NCBI GenBank assembly: GCA_963558565.1
Contig: CAUWGX010000008.1
Coordinates: forward strand, 4,633-68,632
Source of the DNA: Atopostipes sp963558565
GTDB lineage: Bacteria > Bacillota > Bacilli > Lactobacillales > Carnobacteriaceae_A
Direction of reading: 5' to 3'
Length of the DNA stretch: 64,000 bases
The translations under genes and the position numbers were made by a program. The notes under the pieces were generated by a model that was not told the DNA's origin, ran no database searches, and saw nothing but the letters and a program-made list of their open reading frames with translations. Shown in pieces: positions 44,744-53,654 of this stretch; position 1 is the stretch's first letter; every line of letters begins with the position of its first letter.

Positions 44744-45610
44744 TTATTTTTGATGATATTCGGCATAAATTTCGCGTTTCGGAACTTCGCGTTCTTTAGC
44801 GACTTCTTTGATCGCTTGTTTGCTGGACATTTTTTCAAAATTCATTTTATAATCGATATGTTCTAAAATCGTCCAATTCGCCCAATAATGCTCTTCTTCG
44901 ACTTCATCGTTACCTTCTACAATAACGACGAATTCTCCACGCAAATCCGTCTTCTCCGCCCATTTACTGGCTTCTTCTGCTGTTCCGCGGATAAATTCTT
45001 CATAGCGTTTGGTTACTTCTCGTGCTAGAACCACTCGTCGATCGGAACCAAAAATTTCTGTTAAACTTTGCATAAGCTGTTTCAAGCGATACGGTGATTC
45101 ATAAAAGATTAATGTTTCTGTTTTATCTTTTAATGCCTCTAACTCTTCCTTCAATTCGGTCTTTTTACGATTTAAAAAGCCGTAAAATGTGAAAGGTTGT
45201 GGTGAAATTCCCGAAGCAATTAAAGCCGTTAAAGCTGCATTCGGGCCTGGCAGAGGAACCACTGGAATGTTTTGAGCCACTGCAGCTGCCACAAGTTCCA
45301 CCCCTGGGTCACTAATCGAAGGCATCCCTGCATCACTGACTTGAGCAATATTTTCTCCTGCTAATAATTTTTCGACCAGTTCACTCGTTTGGGTACGCAC
45401 ATTATGTTCGTGATAACTTACTTTTTCAGTGTCAATTTCAAAATGATTTAACAATTTTTGGGTGACTCGCGTATCTTCGCAAGCAATTAAATCGACCTCT
45501 TTTAAGGTCTGAATCGCTCTAAAAGTCATATCGTCTAGATTCCCGATCGGTGTGGGAACTAAATACAGTGTACCTAGGTCCGTTTCTTCATAACTTTGTT
45601 GTGCTTTCAT
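44744..45610 (-). CDS. rsmI: 16S rRNA (cytidine-1402-2'-O)-methyltransferase
   Basis: The 288-residue protein has the tetrapyrrole-methylase fold with LYLVPTPIGNLDDMTFRA at the start, CEDTRVTQKLL, VSDAGMPSISDPG and VVPLPGPNAALTAL, all diagnostic of RsmI/YraL. It methylates the ribose of C1402 in 16S rRNA using SAM. It is the last gene after trmN6 and the GIY-YIG gene, the same order as in Bacillus (yabB-yazA-yabC). Confidence 0.95.
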   Translation of the reverse strand: MKAQQSYEETDLGTLYLVPTPIGNLDDMTFRAIQTLKEVDLIACEDTRVTQKLLNHFEIDTEKVSYHEHNVRTQTSELVEKLLAGENIAQVSDAGMPSISDPGVELVAAAVAQNIPVVPLPGPNAALTALIASGISPQPFTFYGFLNRKKTELKEELEALKDKTETLIFYESPYRLKQLMQSLTEIFGSDRRVVLAREVTKRYEEFIRGTAEEASKWAEKTDLRGEFVVIVEGNDEVEEEHYWANWTILEHIDYKMNFEKMSSKQAIKEVAKEREVPKREIYAEYHQK

Positions 45611-45628
45611 TTTTTAACGCCTCCTTCT

Positions 45629-45955
45629 TTAATAGATTAGACAAGGTTTGTCTTTTTGCAATGGAAATTCAAGGCCTTTTTCTTTTAAATAAGTTTCTTT
45701 TTGCGGCCGTGTTAACCGTTTAAAAGCGGCTTCTGCTTGCATCGCTTCACTTCGCGTTTCATAGGTTTCAGCGTAGATCATTTTTAGAGGACGTCGGCTG
45801 GCTGGTCGCGTATATTTTGCACCGACACCGGTATTATGCTCTTTCTCACGTCGGTTTAAATCTGTTGTATAACCGGCATAAAAAGAATGATCTTTACACC
45901 ATAAGACATAAAAAAAGTTTCCGTTTCTTTTATTTTTCGTTTCTTTATTCACCAT
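45629..45955 (-). CDS. GIY-YIG domain protein (YazA/UPF0213)
   Basis: The 108-residue protein contains one GIY-YIG nuclease-like domain: FYVLWCKDHSFYAGYTTDLNRRE, with the YVL...AGYT core and conserved Arg, and YAETYETRSEAMQAEAAFK with the catalytic Glu. The role of the UPF0213 group is not established. It overlaps trmN6 by 11 bp. Confidence 0.88.
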   Translation of the reverse strand: MVNKETKNKRNGNFFYVLWCKDHSFYAGYTTDLNRREKEHNTGVGAKYTRPASRRPLKMIYAETYETRSEAMQAEAAFKRLTRPQKETYLKEKGLEFPLQKDKPCLIY

Positions 45956-46682
45956 AGAGAATCTTCCTTACTTCTGGTCGATAACTGCCATCTTTTTCGT
46001 GCACAAATAAAGGAGGAAGCATCTGAAACCCCGCTTCTTTCCCGTTCTTTATTCCTTCAATTAATACCATATTAGCCGGCGTTTTTTCATTTGCATGAAT
46101 AAAACGCACCCGTTTCGGCGTGACACGATGGGCACGCATGACATCCATTAATTCCAAAAAGCGATCCGGTCGGTGGACGATATATGCTTTCCCATTGATT
46201 TTCAATAATTTAGAAATTTTGGATAATAACTCATCTAAGTTCACATATAATTCATGACGAGCAATGGCTAAATATTCATTTGGGTTCACTTGGCCTTTCT
46301 CTTCTAGTGGAAAATAAGGCGGATTACAAGTAATCACATCGACCGAATCATAATGTTCTGTTCCAATTTCTTTTAAATCTTTGTGTATCATCGTAATTTG
46401 GTCGCTTAACTGATTCATTTCAATACTTCTTTGCGCCATATCAGCCAGTTCTGCTTGAATCTCCACGCCATAAATATGACTTTCTGTTTTTTGGGATAAC
46501 ATTAAAGCTACTGCTCCATTCCCAGAACAGAGGTCAATAATTTTTAAGTCTTTTCGATTTCTAATCTTTGCAAAATCGCCCAACAAGACAGCGTCTAAAG
46601 AGAAAGAAAAAACTTGCGGACTCTGAATAATTCCTAAATCATGTTGCATTAAATAATCAATTCGCTCATTTTCTTTTAGCAC
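45945..46682 (-). CDS. tRNA1(Val) A37 N6-methyltransferase-like protein
   Basis: The 245-residue SAM-dependent methyltransferase has motif I IIDLCSGNGAVALML and the catalytic CNPPYF (NPPY type for N6-adenine methylation). It matches the YabB/YfiC (TrmN6) family, which modifies A37 of tRNA-Val. The start is GTG behind AAAGGAG. It begins the operon with the GIY-YIG gene and rsmI. Confidence 0.9.
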   Translation of the reverse strand: MLKENERIDYLMQHDLGIIQSPQVFSFSLDAVLLGDFAKIRNRKDLKIIDLCSGNGAVALMLSQKTESHIYGVEIQAELADMAQRSIEMNQLSDQITMIHKDLKEIGTEHYDSVDVITCNPPYFPLEEKGQVNPNEYLAIARHELYVNLDELLSKISKLLKINGKAYIVHRPDRFLELMDVMRAHRVTPKRVRFIHANEKTPANMVLIEGIKNGKEAGFQMLPPLFVHEKDGSYRPEVRKILYGE

Positions 46683-46705
46683 TTTAAAACTCCTTTGTAG
46701 TCATT

Positions 46706-46734
46706 AAAAAACTCGCTAATCGGCGAGTCTTTTT
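46706..46734. terminator. Terminator-like hairpin upstream of trmN6
   Basis: AAAAAACTCGC and GCGAGTCTTTTT form a stem with a six-base loop, between the yabA and trmN6 transcripts. Confidence 0.7.
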
Positions 46735-46788
46735 GACCAAAGATGGAAACATAATTGGTTAAATTCTTACATCGATCTCTCATAAGCA

Positions 46789-46831
46789 AAAAAGTAATAA
46801 ATCCCATGGTAAGATGGAATTTATTACTTTC
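46789..46831 (-). terminator. Terminator of the tmk-yabA operon
   Basis: AAAGTAATAAAT and ATTTATTACTTT, extended by CCAT/ATGG, form a long stem that overlaps the last codons of yabA and is followed by a T-run on the minus strand. Confidence 0.85.
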
Positions 46832-47162
46832 TTTCGCCGTAAATAACTTCTAAACAAAAAGCACATGGTTCATCTTCTACACGACGCTGCCCATAAAATA
46901 AATTACATACGTGAAAGCCATCTTCGTAAATACTTTCTAAATTCAAACGTGATTTCGTCAGTCCTGCACTTTCATCCTCTTCAGTCAGGCGATTGGGTTC
47001 ATTATCTAACCGCTCACGTAAATGTTTGTTTTCCATATGCAAAGTTTGATTTTCTTCTAAAAGGTGTTCAATTTCCTCTTTTAGTGCGCTTATTGTTCGG
47101 AGAGTGGCGTCAGTTTGTGATTCTATGTCGATAACCGTGTCGATGATTTCCTTTTTCTTCAC
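46824..47162 (-). CDS. yabA: YabA, replication initiation control protein
   Basis: About 112 residues: a leucine-zipper-like N-terminal coiled coil (LKEEIEHLLEENQTLHMEN) and a C-terminal zinc-binding domain with HVCN and CAFC. YabA binds DnaA and DnaN and restrains initiation. AAAGGAG eight nt before a GTG at 47162 marks the start; the open frame begins 66 nt earlier. It follows holB in the usual order, but without yaaT between. Confidence 0.9.
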   Translation of the reverse strand: MKKKEIIDTVIDIESQTDATLRTISALKEEIEHLLEENQTLHMENKHLRERLDNEPNRLTEEDESAGLTKSRLNLESIYEDGFHVCNLFYGQRRVEDEPCAFCLEVIYGERK

Positions 47163-47229
47163 ACATCCCACTCCTTTTACTACGTTTATTCTACATGATA
47201 TTTCAAATTCTTTTAAGTCACTTCGCAAA

Positions 47230-48219
47230 TTAAATCGTGAGATTTGTTACTTTTAATGCAATTTGTTCAAAAATGCCTTGCGCGGATACATAACGATCCA
47301 ATTTCTTTTTACCATTCAGTAAAGCAGTGAGGATCTGTGTCAATTCACTTTTCATAGAACTTGTCGCCATTTGTTCCAGTTGGTTTCTATGCTTCGAAAA
47401 AGCTAAAACGCGGTCTTGCTCAAAACAAATAGCTGTCAAATCTTGATAAACTAAAATCAACAAGTCTAAGATCAAAGAAGAGGTCTCACGATTATCCACA
47501 AGGGGCATTATCTTTGTTTGGATATAAATAAATGCTCGCTCATCATTCCTACTGAGGAATAAAAACCACTGCCAGATTGTTTCAACGATTTTATTAAAAT
47601 TTTCATCTTCATAAATGTTTAATGCTTTCTCTGTATCTTGAGTCAGATGAGCAAGCAATGTGGCTGATTTTTCTGGAACTTCACATGCCATAATATCCTC
47701 AATCCGGCCGTTAATTTCACGGACAGGAAAGTGAATAATCTGGCTCCTTGAAACAATGGTCGGTAGTAATTGTTGCAGCTCAGTCGTTAAAAGCATGATG
47801 GTAATCTCGCCTTCAGGCTCTTCAATAAACTTCAATAAACTATTGGCAGCACTTGTCGTCATTTTATCCATTTCTTTAACAATCAATATTTTTTTACGAC
47901 TTTCCATACCGCTTTTTGCGAATTCATCTTTAATCGCTCGCACTTGTCCCACTTTTATCGACATACCATCCGGTTCAACGGTACTTACATCGGGGTGTTC
48001 TCCCTGCGCAATCCGCATACATTGATTACACTCTAAACAAGGACTCCCATCTTCTGCCGGATTTTGACAAAATAAACCCTGCGCAATCCATGTCGCCATC
48101 TCATATTTACCCGATCCGGCAACGCCTTCGAAAATATAAGCATGTTGCAAGGTATTATTGTTAATTAATTTTGTAAACAAAGAACTAATCTCTGGTTGTT
48201 TACGAACAACTGTTGCCAT
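47230..48219 (-). CDS. holB: DNA polymerase III subunit delta prime
   Basis: The 329-residue clamp-loader subunit has an AAA+ N-terminal domain with VAGSGKYEMA (degenerate Walker A), a four-cysteine zinc module (CQNPAEDGSPCLECNQC) and LLKFIEEPEGEITIMLLT. ATG at 48219, behind AGGAAG, is preferred to the TTG two codons upstream. It belongs to the operon tmk-darA-holB-yabA. Confidence 0.92.
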   Translation of the reverse strand: MATVVRKQPEISSLFTKLINNNTLQHAYIFEGVAGSGKYEMATWIAQGLFCQNPAEDGSPCLECNQCMRIAQGEHPDVSTVEPDGMSIKVGQVRAIKDEFAKSGMESRKKILIVKEMDKMTTSAANSLLKFIEEPEGEITIMLLTTELQQLLPTIVSRSQIIHFPVREINGRIEDIMACEVPEKSATLLAHLTQDTEKALNIYEDENFNKIVETIWQWFLFLSRNDERAFIYIQTKIMPLVDNRETSSLILDLLILVYQDLTAICFEQDRVLAFSKHRNQLEQMATSSMKSELTQILTALLNGKKKLDRYVSAQGIFEQIALKVTNLTI

Positions 48220-48243
48220 ATTCAATACTTCCTAAACTTAAAA

Positions 48244-48573
48244 TTATATTTTCTTAAACTGATCAACATCTAAAATAAAGACTGTTGCGCCGCCCACTTC
48301 TACGTCCACTGGGTAGTTTAAATTCATTTCAAAGTTAAAATCATATGATGGTGGAGACATAATTGATTGAACACGTGTTGAACAAACATCTTCTATGATA
48401 TCAATCACAGCATCTACTTTATTGTCTTCAATCCCTACGATAAACGTACTATTTCCGGCACGCATAAAACCACCCGTTGAGGTTAATCGAGTCGAGCGCA
48501 CACCGTTTTTAGTAAACGTTTCGTTCAGTTTTTTACTATCTTCATCTTGAACTATTGCAATAACTAATTTCAT
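48244..48573 (-). CDS. darA: DarA, cyclic-di-AMP-binding PII-like protein
   Basis: The 109-residue protein (YaaQ/PstA/DarA) has a PII-like fold. MKLVIAIVQDEDSKKL, STGGFMRAGNSTF and the C-terminal FNLN...VDVEVGGATVFILD are typical. It binds c-di-AMP in trimers; the downstream target is unknown. It lies 24 bp after tmk, as in other Firmicutes. Confidence 0.93.
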   Translation of the reverse strand: MKLVIAIVQDEDSKKLNETFTKNGVRSTRLTSTGGFMRAGNSTFIVGIEDNKVDAVIDIIEDVCSTRVQSIMSPPSYDFNFEMNLNYPVDVEVGGATVFILDVDQFKKI

Positions 48574-48597
48574 TATGAACTCCTCCTGTATCTTTCC

Positions 48598-49248
48598 TTA
48601 TTTTAACAATTGGTGTTTTTGTAGTTTGGTTTGGACAATTTCCCAAGCATCCGCTAAGACACTTTCAGACGGTTGGGCTGCATCAATATACTGAATTCTG
48701 TCAGGATTATCTTTTAATAAGGTTTTATAAGCATCCCGTACGCGATTATGAAACGAAACTTTTTCCATCTCTAGGCGATCTTTCTTTCGTTTTGAATTTT
48801 TGTGTCCAATGCGATTGAGACCTACTTGCGCCTCTACATCTAAGTAAAGAGTTAAATCAGGTGTTAAATTTTCTGTCGCAAATTGATTCAAAGTCGCGAC
48901 TTTATCTACTCCTAATTTTCTTCCAGCTCCCTGATAAGCAATTGAACTATCCACGAAGCGATCACATAAAACAACTTCACCGCGTTCAAGGGCTGGTTGA
49001 ATCGTTTCTATAATATGTTGACGGCGACTTGCAGCAAAAAGCAAAGCTTCCGTCCGATCATCCATTTTTTTGTTCTTTGGGTCAATGATTACCGCACGTA
49101 TTTTTTCTGCAATATCACTACCACCAGGTTCTCTTGTAGTTACTAAAGGAACAGTTATTGCTTCAGATAGGCGCTGATTCAATGCAGCGACTAGTGTAGA
49201 TTTCCCTGCCCCATCTGGCCCTTCCACTGTAATAAATAATCCTGACAA
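48598..49248 (-). CDS. tmk: Thymidylate kinase
   Basis: The 216-residue enzyme phosphorylates dTMP to dTDP. It has the P-loop EGPDGAGKST, TREPGGSDIAEKIR (DR-type lid feature) and DRFVDSSIAYQG. The start is TTG with GGAG nine nt upstream. It is the first gene of the four-gene operon. Confidence 0.94.
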   Translation of the reverse strand: MSGLFITVEGPDGAGKSTLVAALNQRLSEAITVPLVTTREPGGSDIAEKIRAVIIDPKNKKMDDRTEALLFAASRRQHIIETIQPALERGEVVLCDRFVDSSIAYQGAGRKLGVDKVATLNQFATENLTPDLTLYLDVEAQVGLNRIGHKNSKRKKDRLEMEKVSFHNRVRDAYKTLLKDNPDRIQYIDAAQPSESVLADAWEIVQTKLQKHQLLK

Positions 49249-49373
49249 TCGACTTCTCTCCGTTCTTCCTATATTACATGACTAATTATACGCTAGAATG
49301 AATTATTTTTCCATTAATTCTTCATGAGTCAAAAATTGTTTGGAATTTCACCAGCCTCTTTTATCGAATATTC

Positions 49374-49421
49374 AAAAAAACATAGTTCGAAGATATTTTG
49401 TATCTTATCCCTATGTTTTTA
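49374..49421 (-). terminator. Terminator after the GNAT gene
   Basis: AAAAACATAG and CTATGTTTTT pair, with an inner AAGATA/TATCTT stem, beyond the acetyltransferase stop. Confidence 0.8.
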
Positions 49422-49450
49422 ATTCATTGTTTATTTTTAAAAATAGTGAG

Positions 49451-49978
49451 TTAGAGTGAAATCCAGTATCTTTCAATGGTTAAATCTTTCGTTTTCTCAT
49501 AAACCGTATTCTCGTACTCCCCACCATTAGCCAAGATGACTCGTTTACTGGCTTCATTATCTTCTCGACAAGTAATCAGAACTTGCTGTAGATGCGCTTC
49601 TTTACAAATTTTCAGACAATCTCTAAGCATCCTGCGTGCATAGCCTTTTTTTCTTTCGCTCGGTCGTATGGAATAACCAATGTGCCCACCATAATTTTGC
49701 AATAAAGCATTTAACCGATGACGAAATTGGATCATCCCTACTATAGTTTGGTCTTCTAGTCGAACATAAATAAATTGTTCCGCGGGTACAAAATGATCAG
49801 GGACCGTCTCTTCATTTTCAAAGCGTTGGTTAAAGGCCAACCATTCTGAACTATCACGCATATGACGTAATTGTCCAGTGCCATCCATGGAGCTTTCTGC
49901 AAGCAGCATTTCCATACGAAACAGTTGGATCTCTTCCGCAAATGAAGCATCCGGTTTCATTAACATACAATCTTGCAT
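49451..49978 (-). CDS. GNAT-family N-acetyltransferase
   Basis: The 175-residue protein has the GNAT core: a beta-strand VGMIQFRHRLN, the acetyl-CoA loop YSIRPSERKKGYARRML and a following CKEAHLQQVLITCREDNEASKRV. The substrate is unknown. It follows the VOC gene by 23 bp, so the two may be co-transcribed. Confidence 0.85.
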   Translation of the reverse strand: MQDCMLMKPDASFAEEIQLFRMEMLLAESSMDGTGQLRHMRDSSEWLAFNQRFENEETVPDHFVPAEQFIYVRLEDQTIVGMIQFRHRLNALLQNYGGHIGYSIRPSERKKGYARRMLRDCLKICKEAHLQQVLITCREDNEASKRVILANGGEYENTVYEKTKDLTIERYWISL

Positions 49979-50001
49979 TTAAACACTCCTAAAATTCAGA
50001 T

Positions 50002-50442
50002 TTACTCACCTGATTTTTTTCGATTTTCCCATAATTGAAGCCGTTCTTCGTGGCTAACAACTTCATGGATTTCATGCAGCATCCACTGGTAACCGAACGG
50101 ATCAACAAAAGAAGCATTCGATACACCATAAGCAGAAAGCTCAACAACCGCTTGGAGTTCTGTACAGCCAGCTTCCATTGCTCGTGTGTATGTGGCACGG
50201 ATATCAGGAACACTAATATTTATCCACATCGTGGTCGGATGATCTTCTGTTGGAGCGAACAAGCGGAACTCCGGATTTTCATCTAACATGTGAAAACGAG
50301 TCCCATAAATTTCAAAAACAGCTTCATTTTCACCCTGCGGCAAGTTGGATACTTCAATACGTTCTACTTCGAATATTTTTTCGTACAAAGTTAATGCAGC
50401 TAAGCTATCAGATACGATAAAATCAATTTCTACTCCAAACAT
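50002..50442 (-). CDS. VOC-family protein (PhnB/glyoxalase-like)
   Basis: About 146 residues with a single VOC domain: VEIDFIVSDSLAALTLYEKIF, then MWINISVPDIRATYTRAMEAGC and YGVSNASFVDPFGYQWML, as in the PhnB-like glyoxalase/bleomycin-resistance group. No catalytic role is evident. The open frame extends to 50589 through the 40-bp repeats, but a GTGAGG ribosome site places the start at 50442. Confidence 0.78.
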   Translation of the reverse strand: MFGVEIDFIVSDSLAALTLYEKIFEVERIEVSNLPQGENEAVFEIYGTRFHMLDENPEFRLFAPTEDHPTTMWINISVPDIRATYTRAMEAGCTELQAVVELSAYGVSNASFVDPFGYQWMLHEIHEVVSHEERLQLWENRKKSGE

Positions 50443-50523
50443 TGTCTCATCCTCACTTTTTATTCCTGTTTTTATGATTCTGGAAGTTCCTTGAGTTTTT
50501 ATTAAGGTTTTATTTAGTTTGTT

Positions 50524-50683
50524 TCGCTGTAATTCATTTTGAGCGAAATATTTCAGCTTTATGTCGCTGTAATCCGATTTGAGCGACATATTCTCGATTT
50601 ATTTCGCTGTAATTCATTTTGAGCGACATATTTTTGATTTATGTCGCTGTAATCCGATTTGAGCGACATATTTCAGATTTATC
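50524..50683. repeat. Four-unit 40-bp tandem array (alternating A/B units)
   Basis: Four units with an exact 40-bp period start at 50524, 50564, 50604 and 50644. Each holds TCGCTGTAAT, a variable centre and TTTGAGCGA. Units 1 and 3 have the centre TCAT, units 2 and 4 the centre CCGA, so the repeat is really an 80-bp A-B-A-B dimer. Its reverse complement matches the array at 27451-27770 closely. A decayed fragment (ATCGCTCAAACTCGC) continues to about 50718. It lies between the VOC gene and recR, both on the minus strand. Confidence 0.93.
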
Positions 50684-50718
50684 CTGAAGTTTGAACTCTT
50701 TGTATCGCTCAAACTCGC

Positions 50719-51315
50719 TTACATCTCTGTTCGTCCTTGGACAGCTTTGAGTAAAGTGACTTCATCCGCATATTCAATGTCGCTTCCGACAGACAAACCA
50801 TGCGCAAGTCGCGAAACTTTAATCTCAGCGGGTTTAATGAGACGAGATAGATAAGTTGCCGTTGCTTCGCCTTCAACGTTTGCGTTTGTCGCAATAATCA
50901 CTTCTTTAACTTCTTCATTTTGAAGTCTTTTTAATAATGGAGGAATATTAATATCTTCAGGGCCTGTCCCTTCTATAGGAGACAAGACACCATGAAGTAC
51001 ATGATATTGCCCATTGTATTCTTGCATTTTTTCTAAGGACGCTACATCCTTCGCTTGTTCAACAACTAAAATCACAGACTGATCACGGTTTTTATCCGCA
51101 CAAATTGCACATGGATCACTGTCTGTAATATTTCCACAATTTGAACAGTAAGTTAAATCGCGTTTCACACTGACTAAATTCTTCGCAAAGTCCGTGACAT
51201 CTTCTTCTTTCATGCTTACTGTATAAAAAGCTAAACGAGAAGCTGTTTTTTCGCCAATCCCCGGAAGTTTCATATAGCTTTCCATCAAACGTGAAATCGG
51301 TTCTGGATAATACAT
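50719..51315 (-). CDS. recR: Recombination mediator RecR
   Basis: The 198-residue protein has the RecR order: helix-hairpin-helix (LPGIGEKTASRLAFY), a C4 zinc finger (CSNCGNITDSDPCAIC) and a Toprim domain (VVEQAKDVASLE; LSPIEGTGPEDINI). It loads RecA onto gaps together with RecO and RecF. It follows ebfC and dnaX, the standard order. Confidence 0.95.
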   Translation of the reverse strand: MYYPEPISRLMESYMKLPGIGEKTASRLAFYTVSMKEEDVTDFAKNLVSVKRDLTYCSNCGNITDSDPCAICADKNRDQSVILVVEQAKDVASLEKMQEYNGQYHVLHGVLSPIEGTGPEDINIPPLLKRLQNEEVKEVIIATNANVEGEATATYLSRLIKPAEIKVSRLAHGLSVGSDIEYADEVTLLKAVQGRTEM

Positions 51316-51350
51316 TTTATAACGCCTGCTTTCTTACATCCAGGCTTCCA

Positions 51351-51662
51351 TTAGAATCCTGGAATATTTAGATCATTTGTATACTTGCCCATGACCCGTT
51401 CCGTTTCATCATCAATTTGACCAAGAACGTCATTTAGCGCAAGTAAAATTAAATCTTCTAAAAATTCTGAATCGCCCATTTCAGCAATATCTTCTTTGAC
51501 ATCCACTGACTGGACTTCTCTTTTACCATTCATTGTAATTTTTACTAAATCATCATTTGCCACACCTGTAAATTCTGTTTCATTCAGTTTTTCTTGAGAT
51601 TGGCTCATATCTTTCTGCATTTTTTGCATTTGTTTCATCATATTTTTCATATTTCCACGCAT
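51351..51662 (-). CDS. ebfC: YbaB/EbfC nucleoid-associated protein
   Basis: The 103-residue protein is mostly a long helix pair with MMKQMQKMQKDM at the start and VKITMNGKREVQSVDV, the YbaB/EbfC pattern. It binds DNA as a dimer. It lies between dnaX and recR, as in most bacteria. Confidence 0.93.
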   Translation of the reverse strand: MRGNMKNMMKQMQKMQKDMSQSQEKLNETEFTGVANDDLVKITMNGKREVQSVDVKEDIAEMGDSEFLEDLILLALNDVLGQIDDETERVMGKYTNDLNIPGF

Positions 51663-51683
51663 AGTAATTCTCCTCTAATTTTT

Positions 51684-53438
51684 TTAATCGATAATTTCAA
51701 CAACATCTTCTCCGAAAAATTCGACCGCTTTTGAGACGACTTCATCTTCTTTTTCAGCCGAAGGTTGGTCTTTAGAATTTTCATTGGTCTCATCATTAGC
51801 TGATGTATCTTTTTCTTTCATCTGGTTGATATAGTCTTGACGCACTTCCGGCCACTCTTGGCTGGTCACATACACAAGATCAATTCTTTTATCAATGATT
51901 TTTTCTAAATAGTCATTGACTGTCTGGTGTAAAGTCTCATCTGCTTGTGCTCGTTCGCATAAAATACCATACTGAAATTTTATTACTAAAGCTTCAGGAC
52001 TTGCGGCTACGGGTTCCGAATTGTTTAAGAGTGCTTTTTGTCCCACTTCAAGAACATCTAAGACATCGACCCAGACGGATTTAATTTCACGAAGGTCCTC
52101 ATGGGTTGCTTCGGACAATACTTTATAAACAGCATTTCGATCTGCTTTAAAGTTCCCGGCTGGATTTTTAGGCGCTGCTTTTTTGGCTGGTTTTTGATTA
52201 GAGGCTCCGCCATTTTCTTTTATAGCGGTGAGTTCGCTTTTAACACTTAACAACTCTTCTTGTAACTTTTTAATGTCCTCATTTGAAACAGCAGCCATTT
52301 GTTCGGCAGGAGCTGCTATTGCGTCCCCTTCTGGCGCTTCTTCTGCACCTAATTCTCTTTGTGCCAATTTAATCGTTGCGACTTCTAAATAAACTTCCGC
52401 ATGATTACTTAAACGCAATTCTTGCTGTGTATCGTTAAATACGCGAATCACAGCATATAAAAAATCTTCGGGAATATTTGAAGCTAAGGTCGCAAATTCA
52501 TCACTAAACTTTGCAATCTTGAAGAGCGAAGGAGTCTGCTCATTTGTATTTTGATATAAAAGCATGTCTCGTGCGAATAAAATAATATCCTCGACAAAAC
52601 GTCCCGCATCTTTCCCTTCCGCTAATAAATTTTGTAGAAGGTTCAGGGCAACTTTTGTGTCTTTTTCTGTGAGTGCTTCTAAATAATCTTCAAGTAAATC
52701 TTGCGTAACACTCCCAGTAATTTTTTGGATATCTTCAGTTAATATTTTATCATCATGAAAAGAAAGCGCCTGGTCTAAAATACTTAAACCATCACGCATC
52801 CCACCTTCCGCTGCTTTCGCGATTAATAGTAAAGCATCCTCTTCATACTCGATGCCTTGTTCTTCTAATATATATTCCATACGGTTAATAATATCTTCTT
52901 GCGAAATACGTCGGAAATCAAATCGCTGTGTGCGGGAAATGATCGTTAATGGGATTTTATGAGGTTCTGTTGTGGCAAGTAAAAAAACAACATTTTTGGG
53001 TGGTTCTTCTAACGTTTTCAATAAGGCATTAAAAGCGCCCATCGATAACATGTGAACCTCATCAATAATATATACTTTATATTTTGCTTGGGTTGGGGCA
53101 TAATTTGCTTTCTCTCGAATGTCTCGAATCTCTTCTACCCCATTGTTACTAGCTGCGTCAATTTCGATCACGTCACCTAGACTGCCATCTGTAATTTGTT
53201 GACAAATTGCACATTCGTTACATGGTTCGCCATCTGTCGAATTGGGACAGTTAATGGCTTTAGAAAATATCTTGGCCACACTCGTTTTTCCAGTCCCACG
53301 TGGTCCTGTAAATAAATAAGCATGACTGGGCGTACCTTGTCGAATAGCATTTTGTAGTGTTTGGGTAATCATACTTTGTCCCGAAACATCTTTAAATGTT
53401 TGCGGACGCCAAACACGATATAAGGCTTGATAAGTCAT
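51684..53438 (-). CDS. dnaX: DNA polymerase III subunits gamma and tau
   Basis: The 584-residue clamp-loader ATPase has Walker A GPRGTGKTS, a zinc module (CPNSTDGEPCNECAIC), Walker B IIDEVHML and sensor-1 SRTQ. After residue about 380 comes a low-complexity Lys/Ala-rich linker and then a tau-type C-terminal region. ATG at 53438 is preferred over the GTG four codons earlier, as AAGGGTG lies nine nt away. A TATAAT (minus strand, plus 53474-53479) could be its -10. Confidence 0.95.
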   Translation of the reverse strand: MTYQALYRVWRPQTFKDVSGQSMITQTLQNAIRQGTPSHAYLFTGPRGTGKTSVAKIFSKAINCPNSTDGEPCNECAICQQITDGSLGDVIEIDAASNNGVEEIRDIREKANYAPTQAKYKVYIIDEVHMLSMGAFNALLKTLEEPPKNVVFLLATTEPHKIPLTIISRTQRFDFRRISQEDIINRMEYILEEQGIEYEEDALLLIAKAAEGGMRDGLSILDQALSFHDDKILTEDIQKITGSVTQDLLEDYLEALTEKDTKVALNLLQNLLAEGKDAGRFVEDIILFARDMLLYQNTNEQTPSLFKIAKFSDEFATLASNIPEDFLYAVIRVFNDTQQELRLSNHAEVYLEVATIKLAQRELGAEEAPEGDAIAAPAEQMAAVSNEDIKKLQEELLSVKSELTAIKENGGASNQKPAKKAAPKNPAGNFKADRNAVYKVLSEATHEDLREIKSVWVDVLDVLEVGQKALLNNSEPVAASPEALVIKFQYGILCERAQADETLHQTVNDYLEKIIDKRIDLVYVTSQEWPEVRQDYINQMKEKDTSANDETNENSKDQPSAEKEDEVVSKAVEFFGEDVVEIID

Positions 53439-53485
53439 TATTTTATTCACCCTTAAAAATTTCTCTTACTCCCTTATTATAAAGA

Positions 53486-53512
53486 AAATACCATGCAATT
53501 AACATGGTATTC
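53486..53512 (-). terminator. Hairpin between pap and dnaX
   Basis: ATACCATG and CATGGTAT form a perfect stem, followed on the minus strand by TTTTCTTT. It probably ends the polyphosphate phosphotransferase transcript before the dnaX promoter. The stretch between it and the pap stop (53513-53654) shows no gene. Confidence 0.65.
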
Positions 53513-53654
53513 CCATTTTTTCTTGAATTGTTAATAAGCTGCAATAAATTATATTTTAATAACTTGTCTCTCGAAATGAAAATATTTATAAATATAATTG
53601 GCGCTATGTCCCTTCGTTCAATCCCTTAAACTTCTCTTATTAATAGCCCGCGTT

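Noticed and set aside
50443..50589. N-terminal extension of the VOC protein
   Set aside because: It would translate the 40-bp repeats. A ribosome site directly before 50442 and the domain start fit the shorter form.
52170..52195. Programmed frameshift in dnaX (six A residues in the linker)
   Set aside because: The context GCC-AAA-AAA-GCA is not the known A-AAA-AAG slippery site, and I saw no convincing downstream stem, so a gamma form is not claimed.
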